Notes under the pieces: model-generated
Told to the model about the DNA's origin: nothing
Database searches by the model: none
The model's input: only the letters and a program-made list of their open reading frames with translations
Source: Thalassomonas viridans
Lineage (GTDB): Bacteria; Pseudomonadota; Gammaproteobacteria; Enterobacterales; Alteromonadaceae
Reading direction: 5' to 3'
Assembly (NCBI RefSeq): GCF_000948985.2
Contig: NZ_CP059734.1
Coordinates: forward strand, 806,001 to 870,000
DNA length: 64,000 nucleotides
Position numbers and translations under genes: made by a program
In this document: in pieces, positions 28,397 to 36,858 of the stretch
Position numbering within the stretch: position 1 is the first letter of the stretch
Layout of the letters: the number at the start of each line of letters is the position of its first letter

Positions 28397-29542
28397 ATGA
28401 CCACTTGGTATTTAAGGGTTTTAACCGGGCCACAAAAAAATGCGGAAATAGAGCTAGAGCCCGGCAGTCAATATCTAGGCGCCGGTAACGACTGCGATGT
28501 TATTCTGCAAAGTGATGATATTCAAGATAAGCATTTTGAATTAACCCTGGAGGAAGAGAAGCTAACGCTGACCAACCTGGTTGAGACTTGTTTTTTGCAA
28601 AATGGTACGGAAAGTCCAGACAAGTGTATTTCATTGAATCATGGGGATTACATTTGTGTTGGTGACTTGGTTTTAGGTTTTGCAAGTGCTGAATACGAAT
28701 GGCCGGAATCGGTGTTGGCGGCGGACGTGTCGGCAGAGGGCGGTAACAAAGCGGATGACGATGACTGGGGGATGTTTTCCAGTGAAGCCGATGAAAGCGA
28801 AGATGAAGACGAAATAGAAGAGCTTGTTGCGCCGCCGAAAAAAGGCTTAACCACAGCAAGGTTAGCTTTTGCCGCAAGTGTTGTGTTCTGCAGTACGGTG
28901 GCGGCGGCAGGCATTGCTATTAAGCAGGCAAATGTCAAGGCTGAGCAACTTGCTTTTTTCGATCCCGAAAGCCTGCGCAATGAACTGGCTAAACAGTTTC
29001 CCAAAGCTAGGTTGACGCTTGCCCGGGAAGACGAGCAGCATCCCTGGCAGCTCACCGGCTATTCGGCCAGCACCGCTGATTTTCGGGAGCTTTCCGCCTG
29101 GCTTGAACATACCTATCCTAAAGTTGTTAACCGGGTGATTAGTCAGGAGCTGTTGATAAGTTCAACGCAACAGGCGCTTCAGGCCCTGGGGTTTTCTGAA
29201 ATTAAGGCTATAAGTACCGACAAAGCGGGTGTACTTGCGTTAACCGGGGAAATAAAACGGCCAACAAAATGGCAAAAGGCGTTTCATACATTACAGCGTG
29301 ATATTGCCGGGGTTAGTGCCTGGCAAGATCAGACAGAAGACAAGCGCTGGCTGCCTAAGCCAGATATTCAGGTTGATAGTGTAAACATAGGCGAGTCGCC
29401 ATTTTTGCTGACCCGCAACGGTAAATCTATTTATGAAGGAGATCTTATTGATGGCTTATTTACCGTTGAAAAAGTCGCGCTTGACTACGTAATCATGAAT
29501 TTTCGTGATCAAAAAATAAAGTATATGGTGAGTGATTTATAG
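28397..29542 (+). CDS. sctD: T3SS inner-membrane ring protein SctD (FHA-type)
   Basis: A 381-residue protein. The N-terminal FHA domain (WYLRVLTGPQKNAEIELEPGSQYLGAGNDCDVILQSDDIQDKHFEL) keeps the fold. A strongly acidic linker follows (DDDDWGMFSSEADESEDEDEIEE, about residues 120-145), then one membrane helix (ARLAFAASVVFCSTVAAAGIAI, about 155-176) and periplasmic ring-building repeats. It forms the outer of the two inner-membrane rings and its FHA part holds the cytoplasmic sorting platform through SctK. The 25-base gap to sctC suggests one transcript. Confidence 0.93.
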   Translation: MTTWYLRVLTGPQKNAEIELEPGSQYLGAGNDCDVILQSDDIQDKHFELTLEEEKLTLTNLVETCFLQNGTESPDKCISLNHGDYICVGDLVLGFASAEYEWPESVLAADVSAEGGNKADDDDWGMFSSEADESEDEDEIEELVAPPKKGLTTARLAFAASVVFCSTVAAAGIAIKQANVKAEQLAFFDPESLRNELAKQFPKARLTLAREDEQHPWQLTGYSASTADFRELSAWLEHTYPKVVNRVISQELLISSTQQALQALGFSEIKAISTDKAGVLALTGEIKRPTKWQKAFHTLQRDIAGVSAWQDQTEDKRWLPKPDIQVDSVNIGESPFLLTRNGKSIYEGDLIDGLFTVEKVALDYVIMNFRDQKIKYMVSDL

Positions 29543-29604
29543 AAAGGGCGTTTGTTTAGCAAACAAGCAGTATGTATTTTATCTACAGCAATGGAAGAAA
29601 GCTT

Positions 29605-29820
29605 ATGAACAGTTTTTTTATGACGAATCTTGAAGAGGCGCTTGCCGGTGACGACCGTGATGTATTTATAAAGGATTTGCAGGCTGCTTTCGAGCAAGAA
29701 ATCAATTGCTTTAAGGCTGCACTCCGACGGCCGAGCACGATGGAAGAATTTGATCAAAACAACGCCTCGCTGGAGGTTTTTTCCAACAGTTTGTCTGTGC
29801 TTGAAGCTATCACGAAATAG
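29605..29820 (+). CDS. Small T3SS protein, YscE/SsaE-like needle co-chaperone
   Basis: A 71-residue acidic helical protein (MTNLEEALAGDDRDVFIKDLQAAFEQEINCFKAALRRPSTMEEFDQNNASLEVFSNSLSVLEAI). Size, two-helix pattern and position right after sctD and before a YscG-like gene match the YscE/PscE/SsaE co-chaperones, which with YscG keep the needle subunit from polymerising in the cytoplasm. The ATG at 29605 has GGAAG upstream; earlier in-frame starts at 29572 add an unlikely segment. The similarity is weak, so the assignment rests mostly on context. Confidence 0.6.
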   Translation: MNSFFMTNLEEALAGDDRDVFIKDLQAAFEQEINCFKAALRRPSTMEEFDQNNASLEVFSNSLSVLEAITK

Positions 29821-29869
29821 GTGATGTTTAAGGGGAGCCTGACAACATCGGGTAATGGGGGGAAATGAT

Positions 29870-30223
29870 ATGTCTGATTTATTAAAAAAAGCCGCAGAGC
29901 TGGGGCTGATTGCAGCCGGCAGAGGTTTAGATAAACAAGCTTCTGCCATTAGTCAGGGCCTTAAGGTTTTAAAGCCCGCATCAGCGGCGCCTTATATTAT
30001 GGATGCTTTATTGCTGCTGGGTAAGAAGCAATATCAGCAGGCTTTATCTGCCTTAGAAAAACCGGCATTTAACGATGAGGCGCTAGATGCCTTTAAAATA
30101 TTCATATTGGCACTGCAGGGTAAACGCCAGCAGGCATTTAGCCAGATACAAGAATCGGACAGTGTCGAATTTAAGCCTTTTTTGACAGAAATAAAAGACA
30201 GTTTATTGTCAAATACCCGGTAG
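29870..30223 (+). CDS. YscG/SsaH/EscG-like needle chaperone
   Basis: A 117-residue TPR-like helical protein. Seen: ISQGLKVLKPASAAPYIMDALLLLGKKQYQQALSALEKP and LDAFKIFILALQGKRQQAFSQIQESDSVEFKPFLTEIKDSLL, which follow the YscG/PscG pattern ending in a conserved F-x-x-x-[IM]-[KR]-[ED]-x-L. It should bind the C-terminal helix of the needle protein SctF together with the YscE-like protein encoded just upstream. No sctF gene is seen in the window. The ATG at 29870 follows a G-rich stretch. A start at 29855 is possible. Confidence 0.7.
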   Translation: MSDLLKKAAELGLIAAGRGLDKQASAISQGLKVLKPASAAPYIMDALLLLGKKQYQQALSALEKPAFNDEALDAFKIFILALQGKRQQAFSQIQESDSVEFKPFLTEIKDSLLSNTR

Positions 30224-30292
30224 GGACATCTGAGTCTGGCTTAAAACAGGCGTTTATTAATACGTATTATTGATAAGTCATCGGGAAGAGTA

Positions 30293-30970
30293 ATGCTTTC
30301 GATTATTAAATTAGAAAATGGCTCTCTGGAAAGCAAGCCTTCGGGCAATTTGCTTAAACATGAAGATTATCGTGCTTATATGGCTCACCGGGATGTAGAA
30401 GCCTACAGTAAGCAACGGGCTAAGAAGCGTTATAAGTCGGTAGACGCGCTGGTAGAGGAAGAGCGTAGCAAGGGTTATCAGGCAGGACTAAAGGCGGGAG
30501 AAAAAGAGGCCGCCAGTAAAGTATTAGCACTGAACTTAAGCGCCATTGCTTATCTAAAGGCTTTTGAACAGCAGGCCGGTGAAATTATTCAAGATGCTTT
30601 ACAACGTATTCTTGGCGAAATGGACCAGGATACGCTCATTCAATCGTTGGTAGGAACGGCAATTAAAGCTGTTGAGACGGAACAACAGATAAAAATTATT
30701 GTTTCTTATCATGATGTTAAGGCGGTAAAAGCTCGGGTGGAACATTGGCTTGAACAATATCCGAATATTGAACGCATTAATGTGATTGCCGATAACCAAA
30801 TGGCGGCCAAATCCTGCCGGCTTGAAACGCCGATAGGGGTGGTTGATGCAGGCTTGCAGACCCAACTTAAGGCTTTAAGAATGTCTATGGAGTCTGTATT
30901 TGGGGTGCCAGAGGAACCTGAAGAAAGACAAAACAGCAGTTTTACCGATATTGAAACCATAACCGATTAA
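30293..30970 (+). CDS. sctL: T3SS stator protein SctL
   Basis: A 225-residue protein of the HrpE/YscL/FliH family. It is the elongated stator linking the SctN hexamer to SctQ/SctK and dampening ATPase activity. Seen: a charged N-terminus, a coiled coil EEERSKGYQAGLKAGEKEAASK (the G-x-x-x-G-type helix of FliH), then ALQRILGEMDQDTLIQSLVGTAIKAV and a C-terminal domain with IERINVIADNQMAAKSCRLETPIGVVDAGLQTQLKAL. That last stretch is a hallmark of YscL-type proteins. GGAAGAG stands before the ATG. Confidence 0.92.
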   Translation: MLSIIKLENGSLESKPSGNLLKHEDYRAYMAHRDVEAYSKQRAKKRYKSVDALVEEERSKGYQAGLKAGEKEAASKVLALNLSAIAYLKAFEQQAGEIIQDALQRILGEMDQDTLIQSLVGTAIKAVETEQQIKIIVSYHDVKAVKARVEHWLEQYPNIERINVIADNQMAAKSCRLETPIGVVDAGLQTQLKALRMSMESVFGVPEEPEERQNSSFTDIETITD

Positions 30971-30981
30971 GGGGAAAACCG

Positions 30982-31191
30982 ATGGATAATGAAGCGGCAA
31001 ACCGGCTTGCAGATAAAATAATACGTCATAAATTGGGAAGGCTACCGGCCCCCGAGGACGAGCGCAATAACGAAGTTATTAAACACTTGGCAGCGATTGC
31101 CATGGCAGAAATTAAACGTTTGATTGCACTAAAAGAAAAAAAAGTCACAAAGCGAAGAAAAACACTAAAGGTTAAACATTATTTAAGGTGA
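30982..31191 (+). CDS. Small basic protein after sctL
   Basis: A 69-residue protein starting 11 bases after sctL with GGGGAAAA before the ATG. It is helical, acidic at first and then strongly basic at the end (KEKKVTKRRKTLKVKHYLR). I do not recognise a family. Operon placement makes a T3SS accessory role plausible. Confidence 0.55.
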   Translation: MDNEAANRLADKIIRHKLGRLPAPEDERNNEVIKHLAAIAMAEIKRLIALKEKKVTKRRKTLKVKHYLR

Positions 31192-31345
31192 GGCCCGACA
31201 GGAAACAGGATACGGTAGCTTTATAGGGAGCTATAAAGCAGCTGTCTTTTTAAACATCCGAGATAATATTGTTGATGTTTGCTTTTTGAGCAACAAAAAG
31301 CAATTTTCTGCCACTAAAGAATATATGTCAGATAAGGATAATTAT

Positions 31346-31516
31346 ATGGATAAGTTAGTTGGTTCTTTAGCGACGGCTCGTTACAAACGAAGAAAAAATT
31401 CTTACTTTGAAAAGACAGAAAAGTCGTTAACAGTTGTTGTTGGCGCAATGCTTTATGGGGCGGGATTATTTTTTTGTTACTATCAATTATTTCAGCTCGT
31501 TAAGCCTTATTTTTAA
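31346..31516 (+). CDS. Small single-pass membrane protein
   Basis: A 56-residue protein with a basic N-terminal half (SLATARYKRRKNSYFEK) and one membrane helix (LTVVVGAMLYGAGLFFCYYQLFQLV). The ATG at 31346 has AAGGA 7 bases upstream; ATGs at 31325 and a start at 31286 are alternatives. It is the last gene before a strong palindromic terminator, so it probably closes the sctC-D-L transcript. Function unknown. Confidence 0.5.
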   Translation: MDKLVGSLATARYKRRKNSYFEKTEKSLTVVVGAMLYGAGLFFCYYQLFQLVKPYF

Positions 31517-31535
31517 TTGCAGCGATACGCGCCGT

Positions 31536-31575
31536 CATTTGCCATTGTTATAACCGGTTATAACAATGGCAAATG
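31536..31575. terminator. Perfect 40-bp palindrome, terminator
   Basis: CATTTGCCATTGTTATAACC is followed at once by its exact reverse complement, giving 20-bp arms with no spacer, then GTTTTGT. It ends the sctC-D-L transcription unit. No mismatch was found. The remaining bases to 31881 hold no gene. Confidence 0.8.
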
Positions 31576-31881
31576 GTTTTGTATGCATATACTTGAATCT
31601 TATAGCCGTTAAATTTTCAATATGCTGCATGTTTTTTGGTAAAAGCTTCCCCTTTTTAACCGATAAATTCATGGGGCGCCCAGGAAGGTAATTTAAAATT
31701 TCTATCTTGGCGCCTGGTTACCTTAGTCGGGGATTAATCTCCTTTAGCGACTTTTGTATATATCAAGGTAGGGATGATTATGTGGTTGCTTGATGAAATA
31801 TTTTTCAAATAGCAATAGGTGTGAACACAATCAAAAAGTTTTTTATGGCCAAAAATAAGCTGGTCCGGTTTCAGGAAAGAT

Positions 31882-32490
31882 ATGATCGATTATATAGCGA
31901 CATTTATTTTATTTTTTGCGGTGATAGACCCGATAGGAACAATACCCGTTTTTATTGCCGTTACCCACACATTCGATAAAAAAACAAAAAGGAAAATAGC
32001 CCTGCAGGCAGCGGCCGTTTCGTCTGTTATATTGATTTTTTTTATCATTGCCGGAGAAATGATTTTAACTTCGATAAATGTTCCTCTTGCCTCTTTTCAG
32101 ATTGCCGGGGGAATTGTGTTATTCTTGTTCGCACTTACCATGATCTTCGGACAAAGCAAGCCAGAAGAAGAGTTAAACAGCATTAACAGTCATAATGAAA
32201 CTGCTATTTTCCCATTAGCTATTCCCTCGATAGCCAGCCCGGGGGCAATGTTGGCGGCTGTTTTAATGACAAAGAACAATGAACATTCCGTAATGGAACA
32301 AGTGCAAACGACAGGCATTATGATGGCGGTTATTGTTATTGTTTTCTTCTTTATGTTGGTTGCAAGTTCTATACATCGTTTTATTGGCAATTCCGGGGCA
32401 AGTATTATTAGCAGGGTAATGGGGCTGATACTAACCTCGGTTGCCGTGAATAATATTTTGCAGGGAATTAAAGTGTCGTTCTCTATTTAA
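31882..32490 (+). CDS. MarC-family integral membrane protein
   Basis: A 202-residue membrane protein with about six helices. Seen: FFAVIDPIGTIPVFIAVTHTF, the conserved start of the MarC/YchE/YhgN family, then LASFQIAGGIVLFLFALTMIFG, PLAIPSIASPGAMLAAVLM and a last helix pair IISRVMGLILTSVAVNNILQGI. The function of this family is still unknown (older links to multiple antibiotic resistance were withdrawn). Not related to the T3SS. Housekeeping-like gene on its own between two accessory blocks. Confidence 0.93.
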   Translation: MIDYIATFILFFAVIDPIGTIPVFIAVTHTFDKKTKRKIALQAAAVSSVILIFFIIAGEMILTSINVPLASFQIAGGIVLFLFALTMIFGQSKPEEELNSINSHNETAIFPLAIPSIASPGAMLAAVLMTKNNEHSVMEQVQTTGIMMAVIVIVFFFMLVASSIHRFIGNSGASIISRVMGLILTSVAVNNILQGIKVSFSI

Positions 32491-32516
32491 CCTGAACTCG
32501 GGTTAATCTAAACCAG

Positions 32517-32618
32517 CCAGCGCCGCGCTTTTAATGGTTCTCGGCGTTAAACTTGCTTCTAATAGCCCGCTATTCGTGCGCAAGTTTGCCTTGATAACCA
32601 TTAAAATCGCAGCACTGG
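32517..32618. repeat. 102-bp nested palindrome
   Basis: The outer arms are 23 bp with 20 matches and include TTTTAATGGTT with AACCATTAAAA. Inside are AAACTTGC with GCAAGTTT, and AATAGC with GCTATT around a CC centre. The transcript could fold into one long branched or rod-like hairpin. It may be a MITE or REP-like element or a structured RNA. No second copy was seen in the window. Confidence 0.7.
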
Positions 32619-33304
32619 TGCCATGATGAATAACTATTATGTATTAAATGAAGAGTATAATGGTTAAGTCATTGTTATTTAGGCATTAGCTGGCTCATCT
32701 TAACCCGATTTCAGGTTATTTAATGCAATATTCGTTATGGTAATGTCTTGTTCCCATGTTTTGATGAATCGTGCTGTTTATTCCTGCGTTTGTGCCGTTA
32801 ATAGTCTGCACGTACCCTGGCCTTAAAATCAAAGCTTTCATGTCTGTTTGCCCCATCATGTAGTCAACATGACTACTCCTGTTCGGCTATATAAAATTGA
32901 TATCAGGTGTTCTGGTATAGAGTATATGTTCTTTACCGGCAGGAGTCATTTACGCCTTAACTTTTGGGCATACAGTACTGAGTAAGTGTGTCCATTCAAA
33001 TTATTGCTGTTTAACACTTCTTCACTATACGTCCGCTTTAGTTAAAGTTTGTTTGCCGTACCTTTGGCTTCCATTTGGGGCAGCTGCTGTTTTGAGTGAT
33101 ACCTTATTGCTCTTTGTCGGAGTCTATTTTTGGTTAACCTCTTAACTTGCTAACAAATTGTTACAGTTAAGAAGTGTGAGGGCTCTGCTAGCACTAACAA
33201 GTCTTTAGGCCTTTATATTTAGGCTCTATATTGGGAGAACAGCCTAAAAAAGCTTTGGTTTTTATCTGAGAATAACAGCCGGTTTGTGACTTTCCGCTTG
33301 AGAA

Positions 33305-33401
33305 ATAAACAGTTTTATTTTCTTCGTTTCAAAATGATTGAGCATTTATTGAGTTCAATAAATGTTTTAAACCATAAATATTAATTATTAAGGGTATCAA
33401 T
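33305..33401 (+). promoter_or_regulatory. Leader shared with the 39631 gene
   Basis: ATAAACAGTTTTATTTTCTT, then CGTTTC, and later GTTTTAAACCATAA recur with few changes at 39536-39610, at the same distance from the start codon. Conservation of upstream DNA between two flanking paralogues suggests a common promoter or operator. Confidence 0.65.
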
Positions 33402-33806
33402 ATGAATACTGAGAAGCCTAAATTAAATATGACTAAGAAAAACGCTTATCTCCTAAGTTCTGTGTTAGGTGTAATGACCTTACTAGCATCGGGTTCGTCT
33501 TTGGCTGCTTCTGCTATGGATGAACGGTTAGGAGGTCAAGTAAACCCATTTTTACATATTAGCGGAGGGGCGTTTCCACTAAAAGAAGTGGGTATTTCAC
33601 CAATAATGGCAGAGTCAACTCGTTTTAAAATAAATGATGCTGCGAAGACCTCACCATTGATGGTCGAACCAAAGCCGGCATTTGCAGCCTACTCTATGCC
33701 AGCATTTGCAGCCTATTCAGATCAAATAGATCGGAATCAAAGTGTAACGAAAAAGAAGAAAAAGAAGAAAAAGAATAAAAGAAGAAATAGAAGAAATAGA
33801 GGATAA
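33402..33806 (+). CDS. Small secreted basic protein, putative export substrate
   Basis: A 134-residue precursor. Seen: an N-terminal signal KKNAYLLSSVLGVMTLLASGSSLAAS (cleavage probably after SLAA), a central tandem repeat PAFAAYSMPAFAAYSDQ, and a C-terminal tail of almost pure Lys/Arg/Asn (KKKKKKKKNKRRNRRNRG). AAGGGTATC lies before the ATG. Its signal region and leader DNA match the gene at 39631. It is the first gene of the ABC exporter cluster, and the strongly cationic tail is like antimicrobial or nucleic-acid/lipid-binding peptides. No modifying enzyme is encoded nearby. I know of no family for it. Confidence 0.7.
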   Translation: MNTEKPKLNMTKKNAYLLSSVLGVMTLLASGSSLAASAMDERLGGQVNPFLHISGGAFPLKEVGISPIMAESTRFKINDAAKTSPLMVEPKPAFAAYSMPAFAAYSDQIDRNQSVTKKKKKKKKNKRRNRRNRG

Positions 33807-33987
33807 AACGATTAAAACAGCAGGAACGTAACTTCTACAATACTATCGTTCGTGCAAGTTAAATTGTTTTTATATGTTATGTGTTGATTTTATTTGGTGC
33901 ATAACTTGTCGTAAGTATAGTGGTTACAGGGTTTAGTTACCCCTTAATCTCTCATGTAACTTCTTTACTTACGGCTGCTATTTCACC

Positions 33988-34734
33988 ATGGCTGCTTTTG
34001 ATAAAAACAATATGTCTGGACGTGAACGCATAAGGACGTACAGTAAAGTGATTCAAATAAAGAAATTAAATCGGGTATATGGTCACGGTGAATCCAGGAT
34101 ACATGCGCTTGCCAATGTTTCACTGGTCATTGAAAAAAATGAATTTATTGCCATCATGGGCGCTTCTGGTTCAGGAAAATCTACCTTGATGAACATCTTA
34201 GGTTGTTTGGATACTCCTAGTTCCGGTGAATATTTATTGTCAAATAAATCGGTTATAAATATTGACGATTATCAATTATCAAAAATACGCCATGAAAAAA
34301 TTGGTTTTATCTTTCAAACCTTCCATCTGTTATTACGCCTGACAGCCCTAGACAATGTGCTCCTGCCCCTGCGCTACAGTGGGCTTAGTGTTGAGCAGGC
34401 AAGACAAAGAGGGTTGGAAATGCTGAATAAGGTAGGGTTATCTGCTAGGGTCCATCATAAACCTTATGAAATGTCCGGTGGGCAGAGACAAAGGGTCGCT
34501 ATTGCCCGGGCTCTTGTGAATCGTCCCCAAGTTATCTTTGCTGATGAACCTACTGGTAACCTGGATAGTAAAACATCGCAGGAAATCATGCAGTTGTTGT
34601 TGGAGTTGCATCGTGGGGGGCAAACCATAGTGATGGTCACCCATGAAGAAGCTATTGCTGCTTATGCTCAGCGGATAATTAAAATGAAAGACGGCCTGAT
34701 TATTGAGGATAAGCCATGCATCGATTTCTGTTAG
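33988..34734 (+). CDS. ABC transporter ATP-binding protein, MacB/LolD-type
   Basis: A 248-residue ATPase. Seen: Walker A GASGSGKST (58-66), Q-loop FIFQTFHLL, signature MSGGQRQR (162-169), Walker B VIFADEPTG (182-190) and the H-loop VTHEEAIAAY. The L-L-P-L-R-Y segment after the Q-loop is typical of the MacB/LolD/FtsE group, which pairs with FtsX-like permeases. It pairs with the permease at 38112. Its end overlaps the first adaptor gene. The start is uncertain: the ATG at 33988 lacks a ribosome binding site and the ATG at 34012 is possible. Confidence 0.92.
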   Translation: MAAFDKNNMSGRERIRTYSKVIQIKKLNRVYGHGESRIHALANVSLVIEKNEFIAIMGASGSGKSTLMNILGCLDTPSSGEYLLSNKSVINIDDYQLSKIRHEKIGFIFQTFHLLLRLTALDNVLLPLRYSGLSVEQARQRGLEMLNKVGLSARVHHKPYEMSGGQRQRVAIARALVNRPQVIFADEPTGNLDSKTSQEIMQLLLELHRGGQTIVMVTHEEAIAAYAQRIIKMKDGLIIEDKPCIDFC

Positions 34735-35681
34735 TTATGTATTTGCTGATTTTTATTTTGTTTATTGTGCCTGTAAAAGCCTGGGGAATTCTACTTACCG
34801 GTCAGTTACAAGCCAATGACAGCCAAACTTTTTACTCTCCAAAAACAGATAGTTGGCAGGTACAGGTACAGTGGATTTTTCCTGAAGGAAAAGTTGCTCA
34901 AAAAGGAGATTTAGTGGTTGTTTTTGATAGCGGCGATATCCAAACAAGGCTCGATCAGGAAAAAGTTAATTTGATTGATGCCGAGGAGGAACTAAGTCGC
35001 ATAATGAATATTGGTGAGCATGAGATACTCACGGCCAGTTATGGAGTCAAGAAAGAACAACTAAGGTTAGAAAAAGCCCGTCTCTATGCCGATATTCCCC
35101 AGAAACATCTTAGTAATTATGATTATGAAAAGAATCAGCTAATCGAAAATGAGCAGCGGGTAGCCTATGTTCAGGCACAAGATTTGTTAAAGCAGGCAGA
35201 AGTTGCTCATGCAGCAGCTATCGCTAAACAGAAGTTAATAATAGCCCGGCATCAAGACATTCTGGTTTATTGGCAAAGGAAGTTGGATAAAATGAGTCTT
35301 TATGCCAAACGCTCTGGTCCGGTACTTTATGCTTATCACCCTTGGAACGGTGAAAAGGTTTTTGTCGGTATGATTGCGCAGTCGGCCTGGGCTATTGCTG
35401 AAATCCCTTCACTGAATGAGCTTTATATAGAAGCCTGGGTTCATGAAATTGATTATAACCAGCTGAAAATAGGGCAAACACTACAGTTAACTTTTGATGC
35501 TTTTCCCGAAATAAAACTGGAGGCCACAACCAGTGAATTGTCAACTCAGCCTCAGGAACGTAAAGAGTGGGGCAGCGATGCTTATTTTCGAGCGGCATTT
35601 ACTTTTTCTGATAATGAACAATTACCTCTGCTGCCAGGAATGAGTGCCCAGCTGGAATTAGCACCAAATGCAATACAATAA
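34716..35681 (+). CDS. Periplasmic adaptor 1, HlyD/MacA-like
   Basis: A 321-residue adaptor with an N-terminal hydrophobic signal or anchor (FLLVMYLLIFILFIVPVKAWG). Seen: a lipoyl-like half (EGKVAQKGDLVVVFDSGDIQTRL), a long alpha-hairpin (about 85-190), the second lipoyl half (MSLYAKRSGPVLYAYHPWNGEKVFVG) and a beta-barrel (LYIEAWVHEIDYNQLKIGQTLQLTFDAFP). No lipobox. It overlaps the ATPase gene by 19 bases. It is the first of three adaptors in a row. Confidence 0.85.
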   Translation: MHRFLLVMYLLIFILFIVPVKAWGILLTGQLQANDSQTFYSPKTDSWQVQVQWIFPEGKVAQKGDLVVVFDSGDIQTRLDQEKVNLIDAEEELSRIMNIGEHEILTASYGVKKEQLRLEKARLYADIPQKHLSNYDYEKNQLIENEQRVAYVQAQDLLKQAEVAHAAAIAKQKLIIARHQDILVYWQRKLDKMSLYAKRSGPVLYAYHPWNGEKVFVGMIAQSAWAIAEIPSLNELYIEAWVHEIDYNQLKIGQTLQLTFDAFPEIKLEATTSELSTQPQERKEWGSDAYFRAAFTFSDNEQLPLLPGMSAQLELAPNAIQ

Positions 35682-35694
35682 GAGGAGAAAGGCT

Positions 35695-36858
35695 GTGGAT
35701 AAGGTACTTTTCGTCATTTTCTCCTGTAGTTTGCTGGCAGCTTGTATTAATGAGTCTACGATTGAGCGGGTTAAACGAGAAAACCTGGAAATCTTGGTAA
35801 ATGCCAACGGAGAGTTGGAGTCTGCTTTAGTAAGCCTGATCACCCCTCCTTCTGTCAGCAATATGTGGCAATACAAAATCAAACACCTAGTCGAAGAGAA
35901 TACTCAGGTAAGCCAGGGACAGATAGTGGTATCTTTTGATGATCAAGAGCTTAGCGAGCATTTGATAGAGAAGGAGGCTGATCTTGAGCGGGCTAAAAAG
36001 GTACTAAAGAACCAAAAGCTCAGGGAAGCTGAGGTTGAAGAGGAGTTGACGCTGCAGGTAGCTCAAATGCAAATGGAGTACGATAAAGCCAGGCGTAGAG
36101 CTGAGATCATAGATCACTCCCTATCTGAACTCGACAGAAAAGAAGCACAAATTGAGCTCGCCATAGCGGAAAATGAACTAGCTCTGACTAAAGAGCAATG
36201 GCTTTATCAGCAGAAGAGTAAAGCACTCAACATTAAACAGGCACAGGATAAGGTAAGCCGGCTAATGTCTGAGGTGGAAGAGCTCTTCAATGACATTGAA
36301 AAGCTCAAAGTGAAAGCTCCCCGTGATGGCATGGTGGTATATAAAACTAACTGGAAAGGGGAAAAGCCTGCGGTAGGTGAAACAATGCAATTTGGCCAGC
36401 GAGTAATGGAGATTGCTGATTTAGCACAAATGCAACTCATTGCACAGATAAATGAATTTGATAGTGGCAGGGTTGCCGTGGGCCAAGTGGTAAAGGTTTA
36501 TTTAGGTAGCACGCAGGAGTTGATAATTTACGGCCGGGTACAAAGTTTAGGAAAGGTTTTTCGTGATCGGTCTTATCAGGACAAACGGCGCGTTTTTGAT
36601 GTGGTTGTTGATTTTGACCAAACGGACGACGGGATAATGCGCCCGGGTATGACGGCACGGGTGGAGGTCGTTACTGAAACCCTGGACAATGTCTTAACCA
36701 TGCCCCGGCAGGCTGTGAAAAACGTAGGTGGCGAGAATATAGCCATAAAAAGCACTTCAATGGCAAATACAGACGAAGTGATCTCTGTTAGCCATGTGCT
36801 GGATACTAAAGTGGTGATTGCTAAAGGGTTGGCGGCAGGAGATGAAGTAATGTTATGA
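35695..36858 (+). CDS. Periplasmic adaptor 2, lipoprotein, HlyD/MacA-like
   Basis: A 387-residue adaptor. The GTG at 35695 follows AGGAG at 7 bases and gives a lipoprotein signal VDKVLFVIFSCSLLAAC with lipobox LLAAC; an ATG at 35668 lies inside the previous gene. Seen: lipoyl half (ENTQVSQGQIVVSFDDQELSEHL), a long coiled-coil hairpin (about 85-200), KVKAPRDGMVVYKTNWKGEKPAVGE and a beta-barrel (LIAQINEFDSGRVAVGQVVKVYLG), then MRPGMTARVEVV. The layout is that of RND/MacA adaptor proteins. Confidence 0.88.
   Translation: MDKVLFVIFSCSLLAACINESTIERVKRENLEILVNANGELESALVSLITPPSVSNMWQYKIKHLVEENTQVSQGQIVVSFDDQELSEHLIEKEADLERAKKVLKNQKLREAEVEEELTLQVAQMQMEYDKARRRAEIIDHSLSELDRKEAQIELAIAENELALTKEQWLYQQKSKALNIKQAQDKVSRLMSEVEELFNDIEKLKVKAPRDGMVVYKTNWKGEKPAVGETMQFGQRVMEIADLAQMQLIAQINEFDSGRVAVGQVVKVYLGSTQELIIYGRVQSLGKVFRDRSYQDKRRVFDVVVDFDQTDDGIMRPGMTARVEVVTETLDNVLTMPRQAVKNVGGENIAIKSTSMANTDEVISVSHVLDTKVVIAKGLAAGDEVML

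Larger units (their letters stand above)
32491..33401. other. 911-bp gene-free stretch
   Basis: No supported gene. It contains a 102-bp imperfect palindrome (32517-32618) just after marC and, from 33305, a leader that is also found before the paralogous gene at 39631. The middle part has stop codons in all frames and nothing recognisable. Confidence 0.45.

Noticed and set aside
32517..32618. Integron attC site
   Set aside because: Size and palindromic shape fit, but the core sites (RYYYAAC and GTTRRRY) are not at the ends and no integrase or cassette layout is present.
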